A DNA stretch of 64,000 nucleotides, taken from JBMNFI01 sp050949225 (GTDB lineage: Bacteria; Bacillota; Dehalobacteriia; UBA4068). A program made the translations under genes and the position numbers. The notes under the pieces were generated by a model that saw only the letters and a program-made list of their open reading frames with translations, made no database searches and was not told the DNA's origin. The stretch is from NCBI GenBank assembly GCA_050949225.1, contig JBMNFI010000002.1, positions 434,001 through 498,000 on the forward strand. The letters are read 5' to 3'. Below, one piece after another: positions 1-8,060 of the stretch (positions are counted from its first letter, which is position 1; each line of letters starts with the position of its first letter).

Positions 1-791
1 AACCTACCAAGGAACAGGAAATTATTGATATTTTATCACTTTTGCATCAGGAAAAGATTCCTTACATTGTGATTGGCAATGGTTCTAATCTTTTAGTCAG
101 CGATCAAGGTTTGCCCGGTGTGGTAATTAAATTGGGAGCAGATTATGCCTCCGCTGCTTGGAATGGTTATGATGTAGAGGTTCAAGCGGGCATGATGCTG
201 CGTGCTTTATCCTTGGAGTCCGCAGAGCGTTCTTTGGGGGGGATTGAATTTGCTGCCGGTATTCCCGGCAGTATCGGTGGTGCGGTACGCATGAATGCCG
301 GAGCTTATGGCAGCACCATTGGCGAATTCGTCACCAAAGTTGTAGTGATTGAATATACTGGCACCAGAAAAGAAATCACAGCTGATAGCTTGAACTTTGC
401 TTATCGTTATAGTAGCTTATTCGATATGCCTGCCGTTGTGTCCATGGTTCATTTACGTCTTTTGCCCGGGGATAAAGAGGCCAGCTTTAAAAAAATTAGA
501 GAGTGGTTGCAGATCCGAAATTCCAAGCAGCCCTTGGATTTTCCTTCCTGTGGCAGTGTTTTTCGTAATCCTCAAGATAGTCATGCCGGATATCTGGTTG
601 AGCAGGCCGGATTGCGAGGTCGGCGAGTGGGTGAGGCGATGGTTTCGCCTAAGCATGGTAATTTTATTATCAATCTTGGTAATGCCAAGGCCAGTGATGT
701 GAGGCAGTTGATCATGGAAGTGCAGGATGAGATAGAACGTGTTTATCAGATAAGGTTGGAGCCTGAGGTGAGGATTTTGGGTGAGTTTTAA
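1..791 (+). CDS. murB: UDP-N-acetylenolpyruvoylglucosamine reductase (MurB), 5' truncated by window edge
   Basis: FAD- and NADPH-dependent cytoplasmic enzyme that reduces UDP-GlcNAc-enolpyruvate to UDP-MurNAc, the second committed step of peptidoglycan precursor synthesis. The reading frame is open from base 3, so the true start lies upstream. An internal TTG at 42 is not the start, because the residues before it continue the N-terminal FAD domain. Visible motifs are the FAD loop GNGSNLLVSDQG, the glycine-rich AAGIPGSIGGAVRMNAGAYG, and SCGSVFRNP carrying the family's catalytic Ser. The C-terminal EPEVRILGEF holds the conserved Glu. murA follows after 36 bases, so the two are probably cotranscribed. 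Confidence 0.96.
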   Translation, partial: PTKEQEIIDILSLLHQEKIPYIVIGNGSNLLVSDQGLPGVVIKLGADYASAAWNGYDVEVQAGMMLRALSLESAERSLGGIEFAAGIPGSIGGAVRMNAGAYGSTIGEFVTKVVVIEYTGTRKEITADSLNFAYRYSSLFDMPAVVSMVHLRLLPGDKEASFKKIREWLQIRNSKQPLDFPSCGSVFRNPQDSHAGYLVEQAGLRGRRVGEAMVSPKHGNFIINLGNAKASDVRQLIMEVQDEIERVYQIRLEPEVRILGEF

Positions 792-827
792 AAGCTATCA
801 ACTGAATAAAACCGAATGGGGTGCCTT

Positions 828-2132
828 ATGCAAAGATTTGTTATCAAAGGGGGAAACCCTTTGCGCGGGAAAACGCAAATCAATGGTGCTAAGAATGCTA
901 TTTTACCTATTTTAGCGGCTTGTTTATTAAGTAAAGGTGAATGTGTTTTACACAATGTTCCACTATTAGAAGATGTTTTTGTGATGTGTGATATTATGAA
1001 ACATTACGGAGCAAATATTGTGTGGTGCGGCAATACCCTGGTTGTAAAGGCAGATGATTTACAAATACAGGATTCCCCTACTAAACTAATGAAAAGAATG
1101 CGGGCGTCTAATTTAGTGTTAGGTCCGCTGATTTGCCGTTTAGGTGAGGTTTGTCTGACTTTTCCCGGAGGCTGTGCTATTGGTGCAAGACCGATGGACT
1201 ATCATTTGATTGCTTTAAATCAGTTGGGTGTTAAGGTAATTAATGATGGGTCATTGATCAAAGCACAGGCCCAAAAAATGCGCGGCGGTAAAATTTATTT
1301 TGATTTTCCTAGTGTTGGTGCGACTGAAAATGCTTTGATGGCTGCTTCTTTGACTCCGGGGCGGACGGTTATTTATAATGCAGCCAGAGAGCCGGAAATT
1401 AGTGATTTGGCCCTTTTTTTAAACAAGATGGGGGCTAAAATAACTGGTGCCGGCAGCGATATTATTAATATTGAGGGAGTTTCCAGGCTTCAAGGTGCCG
1501 AACATGCTGTGCTTCAAGACCGTATAGAGGCGGGTACTATGATGGTGGCAGCAGCTATCAGCGGTGGTGATATCTTGCTTAAGGACTATCGAGGGAATCA
1601 TTGTTGCGCGGTTATTTCCAAGCTGTGCGAGGGTGGTATTGAAATTACTGAAGAGCAGGCCGGATTACGTATTAAGGGCAATAAAAGAATGCGTTCTGTT
1701 GATATAAAAACCCTTCCTCATCCTGGTTTTCCCACGGATTTGCAGGCACAATTTATGGCTTTACTGGCAACTTCACAAGGAACGGGAATTGTTTCTGAAA
1801 ATATTTTTGAAAACCGTTTTCGTCATGTGTCGGAAATGATGCGTTTTGGTGCTGATATCAAGGTTGTCGGGGATGCGGCGATCGTAAAAGGTAAACCGTC
1901 TTTGACAGGTGCACATGTTAAGGCTACTGATTTACGTGCGGGGGCGGCTTTGGTGCTTTTGGCCTTAGCGGCGCATGGTGAAAGCTATGTAGATGATATT
2001 CATTACATAGATCGCGGGTATGAGTCTTTTGAGCAATCCTTAAAGGCTTTAGGTGCCGATATTACCAGACAATCAGTCGTTTTGAATGAAGCAGTTGATG
2101 CCAGATCAGCTTTATATCCGTGTTATACGTGA
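828..2132 (+). CDS. murA: UDP-N-acetylglucosamine 1-carboxyvinyltransferase (MurA)
   Basis: Transfers enolpyruvate from phosphoenolpyruvate to UDP-GlcNAc, the first committed step of cell-wall precursor synthesis; the family is the fosfomycin target. 434 aa. I chose ATG 828 over ATG 816 because it gives the family's usual start MQRFVIKGG and leaves a G-rich ribosome site (ATGGGGTG) upstream. KNAILPILAA is the substrate-binding N-terminus. Cys116 in the loop PGGCAIGARPMD is the catalytic, fosfomycin-reactive Cys, so intrinsic fosfomycin resistance by Cys-to-Asp substitution is not present. The order murB-murA reverses the enzymatic order but is common in Clostridia. Confidence 0.97.
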   Translation: MQRFVIKGGNPLRGKTQINGAKNAILPILAACLLSKGECVLHNVPLLEDVFVMCDIMKHYGANIVWCGNTLVVKADDLQIQDSPTKLMKRMRASNLVLGPLICRLGEVCLTFPGGCAIGARPMDYHLIALNQLGVKVINDGSLIKAQAQKMRGGKIYFDFPSVGATENALMAASLTPGRTVIYNAAREPEISDLALFLNKMGAKITGAGSDIINIEGVSRLQGAEHAVLQDRIEAGTMMVAAAISGGDILLKDYRGNHCCAVISKLCEGGIEITEEQAGLRIKGNKRMRSVDIKTLPHPGFPTDLQAQFMALLATSQGTGIVSENIFENRFRHVSEMMRFGADIKVVGDAAIVKGKPSLTGAHVKATDLRAGAALVLLALAAHGESYVDDIHYIDRGYESFEQSLKALGADITRQSVVLNEAVDARSALYPCYT

Positions 2133-2176
2133 ACATTGGCGGGATTTTCTTTGATATTTGATAAAAAGGCCTTTTT

Positions 2177-2205
2177 TTGACAGTATTCGTATCGCAATTT
2201 ATAAG
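2177..2205 (+). promoter_or_regulatory. Candidate sigma-A promoter for divIB
   Basis: TTGACA at 2177-2182 and TATAAG at 2200-2205 are separated by 17 bp, about 62 bases before the divIB start. This suggests divIB-ftsZ can be transcribed independently of murBA. A second TATAAT at 2215-2220 has no matching -35. Confidence 0.55.
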
Positions 2206-2266
2206 GTCATCTGATATAATTAATAGAGTATATATATTTAGACAGCAACAACTTTTTGAGGGGTTT

Positions 2267-3202
2267 ATGACATATAGATCAAGACCAGATAAATATCATA
2301 ACAGACGCCGAGTCTCTCCTACTTCTGCGCAGCAAAAATCGTTGCGCAAGCATAGCTATGCTGATGAAAGATATAAGAAACGGTCAGCTATCCAGGAATC
2401 TTCGACTAGACAAAAGTTTTCCGGAGGGCGTAATAATATTTCCAGTTTGGACAAGCGTCGTCACAAAAAACGGAGAGCCGGCAGCTTGCGTTTGGTTTCC
2501 TATGTTTTGATGGTTATCATTTGTGTTTTTGGCGGTTATGTTTTATCCATTTCACCCTTATTTAATGTTCAGTCCATTGAAGTTCAAGGCAATCACTATG
2601 TTACCGAAGAACAAGTTGTTGAGCTATCCGGTTTACAAAAGGGTGTCAGTTTGTTTAGGCAGAGTTTTTCTCAAGCTGAACAGCTCTTATCTGCTAATCC
2701 TTATATTCTGCAGTCGGAAGTTAAACGTAAATTACCTGCAACATTGATTATTAGGGTTACCGAAAGGGAACCTGTGGCCATTGTGGCGTCTGATAATGCT
2801 TTTTTGACAATGACTGAGGACTTGATGGTGGTGGGCAGAAACAAAAGTTCCAGTAATGCTGAGCACCTTTTACTGACCGGTGTGGAGGGCATTGTTCCCG
2901 GGACTTCTGTCGGTACATTTTTGGCAGGAGAACAGGTGGAGGCAGGTGTGGAAATTATAAAGCAGTTGTCTGATGATGTTTATAAAGGTATATCTGAGAT
3001 CGATGTCGGTGATCCACAAAAAATTCGTGTCTTTTTTGATAGCGGAGTAGAGGTTCGGGTAGGGGATACTAGTGACTTTGTTAAAAAGTATGAACTTTTT
3101 ACTCAAATTCTGGAAACCCAAAAAAAGGCCGGTAATTTGGCATCGATCCAGTACATTGACGTAAGTATTTTGGAAAAACCAGTCATCTTTTATTATAATT
3201 AA
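2267..3202 (+). CDS. divIB: Cell division protein DivIB/FtsQ
   Basis: Bitopic membrane protein of the divisome that links the Z-ring to the septal synthesis complex (FtsL/DivIC in Firmicutes). 311 aa from ATG 2267, which follows a GAGGGG ribosome site; an upstream in-frame TTG at 2177 falls inside the promoter -35 and is rejected. Residues 1-74 are a very basic cytoplasmic tail (many Arg/Lys), 75-95 a single membrane segment, about 98-170 a POTRA domain starting at SIEVQGNHYVTEEQV, then the beta domain. The long basic tail is typical of Gram-positive DivIB. Confidence 0.9.
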   Translation: MTYRSRPDKYHNRRRVSPTSAQQKSLRKHSYADERYKKRSAIQESSTRQKFSGGRNNISSLDKRRHKKRRAGSLRLVSYVLMVIICVFGGYVLSISPLFNVQSIEVQGNHYVTEEQVVELSGLQKGVSLFRQSFSQAEQLLSANPYILQSEVKRKLPATLIIRVTEREPVAIVASDNAFLTMTEDLMVVGRNKSSSNAEHLLLTGVEGIVPGTSVGTFLAGEQVEAGVEIIKQLSDDVYKGISEIDVGDPQKIRVFFDSGVEVRVGDTSDFVKKYELFTQILETQKKAGNLASIQYIDVSILEKPVIFYYN

Positions 3203-3262
3203 GTTGATAATTATGTGTAATGTAAAAAAAAGGGGAAATTATCGAATGTTTAGGCAGGTATC

Positions 3263-3291
3263 TTGCTTTTTATAGGGAATTTAATTATAAT
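3263..3291 (+). promoter_or_regulatory. Candidate sigma-A promoter for ftsZ
   Basis: TTGCTT (3263-3268), a 17-bp spacer and a perfect TATAAT (3286-3291), about 70 bases upstream of the ftsZ ATG. The rest of the divIB-ftsZ gap (3203-3362) shows no gene. Confidence 0.55.
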
Positions 3292-3362
3292 ATTTAATAT
3301 GGTATGTTTTTCATGATGTAAAAAGGCTTTTTTGAGAAGGCTTTTAATAAGGAGGAATATAG

Positions 3363-4499
3363 ATGCTGGAATTTGATGATAATATAGCTGGTCAGTATGC
3401 CAAAATTAAGGTAATTGGGGTTGGTGGCGGTGGCAGCAATGCTGTCAATCGCATGATTAAAAATAATCTCAGTGGTGTGGATTTTGTCGTAATTAATACC
3501 GATATGCAGGCACTTGCTAGTTCTAATGCCGAAACAACCTTACAAATTGGTAATAAACTTACCAAGGGTTTAGGAGCCGGGAGTAATCCCGAGGTGGGCA
3601 AAAAAGCCGCTGAGGAGAGCAGGGATGATATCCTAAATTCTATTGTTGGCGCAGATATGGTCTTTATTACTGCCGGTATGGGTGGAGGAACGGGTACCGG
3701 TGCCGCTCCGGTTGTCGCTGAGATAGCCAGAGAACAAGGATCTTTAACTGTAGGCGTGGTTACAAAACCTTTTAGTTTTGAAGGGCGTCGTCGGGCTCAG
3801 CAGGCTGAGTTGGGTATTACTGAACTAAAAGAGAATGTAGACACTCTAATCACCATCCCTAATGATAAATTATTGCAGGTGGTGGATAAAAAAACTACGA
3901 TGGGCGAGGCTTTTTCCATTGCTGATGATGTTCTGCGTCAAGGTGTGCAGGGTATTTCCGATTTGATTTCCAAGCCGGCTGAGATTAACTTGGACTTTGC
4001 TGATGTGAAAACGATTATGAAGGATGCTGGCAGTGCCTGGATGGGTATTGGACAAGCCTCCGGAGAAAACAAAGCTATTAAGGCGGCAGAGGCTGCTGTT
4101 TCCAGCAGTATGTTGGAATCCAGTATTAAAGGGGCTAAAGGTATCTTACTTAACGTTACAGGTGGCGAAGATATGAGCTTAATGGAAGCCAATGAAGCGG
4201 CTCAGTTTATTTATGATGTGGCTGATCCGGATGCTATGATCATCTTTGGTTCCGGTGTTGATGCGGAAATGGATGATGAAATCAGAGTGACGGTTATAGC
4301 TACAGGATTTGATGGCAGAAGCTCTGCTTCGGTGACCGGTCGTTCCGGCAAAAAACAATCGCAGGCCCAGCATCTTTATGGCAACAATAAAAACCAGCAT
4401 GGTGAAAGCGGATTTTCTAATACCGATTTACCTGATGTGGAAATAAAACCCATGCCTTTGGGTGATATTGATTTACCTAATTTTATGCGTAATAAATAA
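3363..4499 (+). CDS. ftsZ: Cell division GTPase FtsZ
   Basis: Tubulin-like GTPase that polymerises into the cytokinetic ring at mid-cell. 378 aa; ATG 3363 follows AAGGAGGAATATAG, an excellent ribosome site. The N-terminal GTPase domain shows GVGGGGSNAVNRM (about residues 19-31) and the tubulin signature GGGTGTG at 107-113. The T7-loop region is around residue 205-215 (AEINLDFADVKTIM). The C-terminal peptide DIDLPNFMRNK is the conserved partner-binding tail. No ftsA lies beside it in this window, as in many Clostridia. A terminator follows. Confidence 0.98.
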   Translation: MLEFDDNIAGQYAKIKVIGVGGGGSNAVNRMIKNNLSGVDFVVINTDMQALASSNAETTLQIGNKLTKGLGAGSNPEVGKKAAEESRDDILNSIVGADMVFITAGMGGGTGTGAAPVVAEIAREQGSLTVGVVTKPFSFEGRRRAQQAELGITELKENVDTLITIPNDKLLQVVDKKTTMGEAFSIADDVLRQGVQGISDLISKPAEINLDFADVKTIMKDAGSAWMGIGQASGENKAIKAAEAAVSSSMLESSIKGAKGILLNVTGGEDMSLMEANEAAQFIYDVADPDAMIIFGSGVDAEMDDEIRVTVIATGFDGRSSASVTGRSGKKQSQAQHLYGNNKNQHGESGFSNTDLPDVEIKPMPLGDIDLPNFMRNK

Positions 4500-4522
4500 C
4501 AGCCATCTATACGAAATAAAAT

Positions 4523-4579
4523 AAAAAACCGTTTTACTAAATGTTTCTTATATAGATGCAATAGTAAACGGTTTTTTTT
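4523..4579 (+). terminator. Terminator after ftsZ
   Basis: Inverted repeat AACCGTTTTACTA / TAGTAAACGGTT with one bulged T and a 22-base loop, followed by a run of eight T. It separates the division genes from codY. Confidence 0.8.
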
Positions 4580-4705
4580 AATAGAAAAGAGGAATATCGC
4601 TCTTGGTGGTGAATTTTATTAGAATAGTCTAAAATCTCAAAAAGTTTTGTTATTTCTTATTTGTGGATATTTAGGCTATAGACAAATACTAAGGGGAGAG
4701 AATAG

Positions 4706-5497
4706 ATGAAGAATTTGTTGGAAAAGACCAGGGATATTAATAAAATTATCCAAAAGGCTGCTGGTCATCCTATTAGCTTTGTGGAAATGGCGGAAAGACT
4801 TTGCAAAAACATTAACACCAATGTTTATATCGTGGGCAGGAAGGGTAAAGTATTGGGATATGCTTTTATAGATAACTTTTTTTGTCCGACCATGGATGAT
4901 GTGGTAAAATTAGATGCACATTTTCCGGATAAAAACAATGATGACCTTCTGCGTGTGACGGAGCCCAAGGTCAATATGGATGCTGATGGTTTTTGTATGT
5001 TTGGTGTTCATAGTAAATGTTTTATTGAAAATAAATATTCTACCATTATTCCGATTGTGGGTGGTGGACAGCGTTTGGGTACTTTGATTTTATCGAAAAC
5101 CGGGGAAATTGATTGCGGCGATTTGATTTTGGCCGAATATGGTGCCACCGTAATCGGTATGGAAATTTTACGTGCTAAAGTCGAAAAAGTCGAAGATGTT
5201 TCCAGACAAAAGGCTGTGGTGAGCATTGCCTTTGACACTTTATCATATTCCGAGCTGGAAGCTGTCGAGCATATTTTTAGGGAGTTAGGCTCTACCAACG
5301 GGCTTTTGGTCGCATCTAAAATTGCTGATAAAGTGGGGATTACCAGATCCGTTATTGTTAATGCTTTACGTAAGTTAGAAAGCGCCGGTGTGATTGAGGT
5401 TCGTTCTTTGGGCATGAAGGGTACCTATATCCGTATCCTCAATAAATATTTATTAGAAGAATTGGATAGGATTCGCACTTCACACGGACGTATCTAA
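4706..5497 (+). CDS. codY: GTP-sensing transcriptional repressor CodY
   Basis: Global regulator of low-GC Gram-positives. It binds GTP and branched-chain amino acids and represses nutrient-scavenging and often ilv-leu genes. 263 aa, close to the usual 259. The N-terminal GAF-type effector domain (about 1-155) opens with KTRDINKIIQKAAGHPISF, highly typical of CodY. The C-terminal winged helix-turn-helix (about 205-245) contains SKIADKVGITRSVIVNALRK. GGGGAGAG upstream sets the start. Here codY is a lone gene after ftsZ, not in the Bacillus codV-clpQ-clpY-codY operon. leuA and the 2-oxoacid genes elsewhere in the window are plausible targets, but I found no convincing full CodY box. Confidence 0.96.
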   Translation: MKNLLEKTRDINKIIQKAAGHPISFVEMAERLCKNINTNVYIVGRKGKVLGYAFIDNFFCPTMDDVVKLDAHFPDKNNDDLLRVTEPKVNMDADGFCMFGVHSKCFIENKYSTIIPIVGGGQRLGTLILSKTGEIDCGDLILAEYGATVIGMEILRAKVEKVEDVSRQKAVVSIAFDTLSYSELEAVEHIFRELGSTNGLLVASKIADKVGITRSVIVNALRKLESAGVIEVRSLGMKGTYIRILNKYLLEELDRIRTSHGRI

Positions 5498-5507
5498 AGC
5501 ATTTTTT

Positions 5508-5555
5508 ATCCTCTCTTGTTGATCTTTGAACAACAAGGGGGGATTGTGTTTTTTT
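5508..5555 (+). terminator. Terminator after codY, running into the next gene's ribosome site
   Basis: ATCCTCTCTTGTTG (5508-5521) can pair along 14 bp, with two G-U pairs, with CAACAAGGGGGGAT (5531-5544); a T-run follows at 5549-5555. The T-run ends just before the GGGAAGG ribosome site of the next gene, so the downstream gene either depends on readthrough or uses an unseen promoter. Confidence 0.7.
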
Positions 5556-5568
5556 GGGAAGGCAGCAA

Positions 5569-6258
5569 ATGATTTTAATAATTTGTTTGATCCTAGCAGC
5601 TTTTTTAATCGTAGCTGCTTTTATAAATCTACAACATAAAAAAATGGTTAGTGACTTTTTGCTTAAAACTTTAATTGTGGACAAGGATTATGCGCATTAT
5701 TTAGAATGCATTGATCGACAGTTGGTTCTTTCTTTAAGCAAAAAAAGCCGTGCTCACTATTTATCACGTAAAATTTATGTCTATTTATTTATGGGGGATT
5801 GGTTGAGTTGTGAAAAATTGCTTACGCAGTTTGAGCCAAAATATTTACCGCCGGTGGAAAGAGCAGCTTATGTGGCAAATGTAATTTTATGCTGCTTTTT
5901 GGCGGGTGAGCAAGCAAATGCTGATAAGTGGCGGAAAGAGTTTGCAGATCTTTTGGAAGAAGGAAAAAAATCCCGTCATAGCCGTCTTCATGTGCAGTTG
6001 GCGCAAGCCTTGGCCGATTTCCATCATCAACGCTATCAAGAAGCGCATCTTTTATTGGAAAGTCTTTCTCAAGAAGAGGGAAGGACAGAATTTTTTCTTT
6101 CTGTAGATCATTATTATTTAGCAAAAGTGGCTAAAATTCAAGGGAGATCTGAGGAGGCTCAGCAGCATCTCCAACATGCTATAGAGTATGGGAAAAATAC
6201 TTTTTTAGAAAAAAGAGCCCGAGATTATCAAGGTCAGATTATTACTGCATCCGAATAA
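5569..6258 (+). CDS. Membrane-anchored TPR-like protein of unknown function
   Basis: 229 aa from ATG 5569, which sits behind GGGAAGGCAGCAA; an upstream TTG at 5554 lies in the terminator T-run and is unlikely. Residues 2-20 form a membrane segment (LIICLILAAFLIVAAF), followed by a helical region with repeat-like helix pairs (SRKIYVYLFMGDW, HYYLAKVAKIQGRSEEAQQH) resembling tetratricopeptide repeats. I recognise no named family. It lies between codY and the convergent fumarase genes. An anchored scaffold or assembly role is only a guess. Confidence 0.7.
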   Translation: MILIICLILAAFLIVAAFINLQHKKMVSDFLLKTLIVDKDYAHYLECIDRQLVLSLSKKSRAHYLSRKIYVYLFMGDWLSCEKLLTQFEPKYLPPVERAAYVANVILCCFLAGEQANADKWRKEFADLLEEGKKSRHSRLHVQLAQALADFHHQRYQEAHLLLESLSQEEGRTEFFLSVDHYYLAKVAKIQGRSEEAQQHLQHAIEYGKNTFLEKRARDYQGQIITASE

Positions 6259-6286
6259 TTTTTGTGCATTGATATCAGCAGGACGG

Positions 6287-6835
6287 TTATTTTAAATTAC
6301 AAAAAAGATTGTTTCCCCGGCTGTCAATGGCTACAACTGCCGGCAGATTTTCCACCTCTAGCTTGCAGATAGCTTCTGTACCAAGCTCGGGCCAGGCAAT
6401 GACTGTTTTTTTTAAAACTTTTTGAGACAATAAGGCGGCCGCACCGCCGAAGGTAGCAAAATATACCGCGCCATAGCGATGGCAGGCCGCTGCAACCTGT
6501 TGATTATGTTTGCCTTTACCTAAAAGTCCGCGTAAGCCATGTTCAATCATTATGGGGGCATACTTATCCATACGGGCGGAGGTTGTGGGACCGATGGAGC
6601 CAATAATTTTACCGGGGGGAGTGGGTGCAGGTCCCGCATAATATATCATAGCTCCCTTGATTTCCATGGGCAGATCATTCCCTGATTTTATTAATTGAAC
6701 CATTTTTTTGTGGGCTGCATCACGGGCAGTATAAACGATGCCCGAGATCAGCACCTTCTGTCCACAGCATAGATTTTTTAGTTGGAGATCATTTTCTGAT
6801 ACGGGGAAAGTAACGGTGATATTTGTTTCACTCAT
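6287..6835 (-). CDS. Fumarate hydratase class I (or related hydro-lyase), beta subunit
   Basis: C-terminal half of a two-subunit iron-sulfur hydro-lyase of the class I fumarase / L(+)-tartrate dehydratase family. 182 aa. Typical stretches are YYAGPAPTPPGKIIGSIGPT, the swivelling-domain substrate region, and TSARMDKYAP. Its start is 9 bases past the end of the alpha subunit on the minus strand, so the two are cotranscribed. Known family members hydrate fumarate to malate or dehydrate tartrate; without tartrate-specific neighbours, fumarase is the likelier role. It would act in a reductive or partial TCA cycle. Confidence 0.88.
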   Translation of the reverse strand: MSETNITVTFPVSENDLQLKNLCCGQKVLISGIVYTARDAAHKKMVQLIKSGNDLPMEIKGAMIYYAGPAPTPPGKIIGSIGPTTSARMDKYAPIMIEHGLRGLLGKGKHNQQVAAACHRYGAVYFATFGGAAALLSQKVLKKTVIAWPELGTEAICKLEVENLPAVVAIDSRGNNLFCNLK

Positions 6836-6844
6836 GGATACCTC

Positions 6845-7687
6845 CTAAAAAGTTACACTCTGATGGCGGGCGACATGACAGTTGAGATTGACTGCAACGG
6901 GCAGGGAGGCGATGTGGCATGGATAGCTTTCAATAGCGACAGCAAGGGCAGTTGTTTGTCCCCCAAAGCCCAAAGGTCCGATGCCAAGCCGGTTGATCTG
7001 TTTCAGCAGCTCTTCCTCCAATTCCGCTAGGTCGGTGCGAGGATTTCTTTCATCCAGCGGGCGTATAAGAGCCTGTTTGGCTAAGAGAGCTGCTTTTTCC
7101 AGATTGCCACCTAAGCCAACACCGACAACCAGCGGTGGACAGGGATTCGGTCCGGCTTCTTTAATTGTTTGCAGCACAAATTCTTTGACACCGGTGCGAC
7201 CGGCCGAGGGATTTAACATAATCACTTTTGACATGTTTTCTGCACCGCCGCCCTTGGGGCAAAGGGTTATTTTTAGCTTATCACCAGCTGTTAATTGTAT
7301 ATGTATGATAGCAGGGGTGTTGTCATTAGTGTTTTCTCGCAACAGTGGGTCATTGAGCATTGATTTGCGCAGGTACCCTTGAGCATATCCTTGGGCAATA
7401 CCTTGATTGATGGCTTCCTCTAAAAGACCGCCGCTGATATGGACGTCTTGTCCCAGCTCCACAAAGACGACGGCTGTGCCGGTATCTTGACAAAGCGGTA
7501 AATTTTCTTCAGCTGCGATTTGTTGATTTTGCCAAAGATCACCTAAGACCATCTGGCCCAGCTCAGATGTTTCTTGTTTTATGGCTTCTTTTAAGGCATT
7601 TTTCACATCATGAGGTAGATAGATATTGCTTGTAATAGCTAAATGGGCAACTTCTGTTTTGATATCGGTAAAAGAGACCTGTTTCAC
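6845..7687 (-). CDS. Fumarate hydratase class I (or related hydro-lyase), alpha subunit
   Basis: N-terminal [4Fe-4S] half of the split class I hydro-lyase. 280 aa, the usual length. Cysteines in LPLCQDTG, PNPCPPL and LNCHVARH match the three cluster-ligand positions of the family; the cluster is oxygen-labile, fitting an anaerobe. CPKGGGAENMS and GVGLGGNLEKAALLAK are also typical. The start is GTG 7687 preceded by AGGAGG with a 9-base spacer. First gene of a two-gene unit reading leftward. Confidence 0.9.
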   Translation of the reverse strand: MKQVSFTDIKTEVAHLAITSNIYLPHDVKNALKEAIKQETSELGQMVLGDLWQNQQIAAEENLPLCQDTGTAVVFVELGQDVHISGGLLEEAINQGIAQGYAQGYLRKSMLNDPLLRENTNDNTPAIIHIQLTAGDKLKITLCPKGGGAENMSKVIMLNPSAGRTGVKEFVLQTIKEAGPNPCPPLVVGVGLGGNLEKAALLAKQALIRPLDERNPRTDLAELEEELLKQINRLGIGPLGFGGQTTALAVAIESYPCHIASLPVAVNLNCHVARHQSVTF

Positions 7688-7734
7688 TTAATATTCCTCC
7701 TGCCATAATAACATTATCTCTTATTATAACACAT

Positions 7735-7764
7735 AAAAAAAGGACACAAAAGTGCCCTTTTTTT
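7735..7764 (-). terminator. Terminator after the Cys-rich small gene
   Basis: AAAAAAAGGACAC, loop AAAA, GTGCCCTTTTTTT with one A-C mismatch. On the minus strand it follows the 52-codon gene and precedes the fumarase alpha gene. Confidence 0.6.
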
Positions 7765-7785
7765 ATGTAGTCATTGGATCATTGT

Positions 7786-7944
7786 TTAGCAGCATTCCTC
7801 AAGATCCCTCAGACCCGAAAAGATCAGACAGAAAACCTCGTTAAAATTGACATGGGGATATTGAGCCATCAAGGCATCAATATCACAGGTGTAGCTGCAA
7901 CGGTTCATACCAAAGCTTGCATTGTTGGCTGATGTGCAAAACAT
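7786..7944 (-). CDS. 52-residue Cys-rich small protein, unknown
   Basis: A short ORF with a strong ribosome site (AGAAAGGAGTTTTTAT before ATG) and a terminator on each side, so it is probably an independent transcript. The product begins MFCTSANNASFGMNRCSYTC and ends LRDLEECC. It has six Cys at positions 3, 16, 20, 39, 51 and 52, spaced C-x12-C-x3-C-x18-C-x11-CC. It has no signal peptide, and a hydrophobic patch VFCLIFSG at about 37-44. I do not recognise a family. The Cys pattern is compatible with metal binding, a peptide precursor or redox chemistry; none is demonstrated. Confidence 0.65.
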   Translation of the reverse strand: MFCTSANNASFGMNRCSYTCDIDALMAQYPHVNFNEVFCLIFSGLRDLEECC

Positions 7945-8017
7945 ATAAAAACTCCTTTCTCTGTTTCTGTTTTTAGTGGCTTGTTTTATAATATGCAGTA
8001 GAAGTTTTTTGTGTTAA

Positions 8018-8045
8018 TAAAAAAAGAGAGGATTAATCCTCTCTT
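8018..8045 (-). terminator. Terminator after the M24 peptidase gene
   Basis: Perfect palindrome AAGAGAGGA-TTAA-TCCTCTCTT at 8024-8045, followed on the minus strand by a run of T (8023-8018). Confidence 0.85.
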
Positions 8046-8060
8046 AAAGAAATGCAGTTT

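Noticed and set aside
3246..3275. Nine-codon ORF upstream of ftsZ
   Set aside because: Overlaps the predicted ftsZ -35 and has no good ribosome site.
5008..5415. 135-codon antisense ORF inside codY
   Set aside because: Lies entirely within codY on the other strand, has no ribosome site and no family resemblance; it is a shadow of the real gene.
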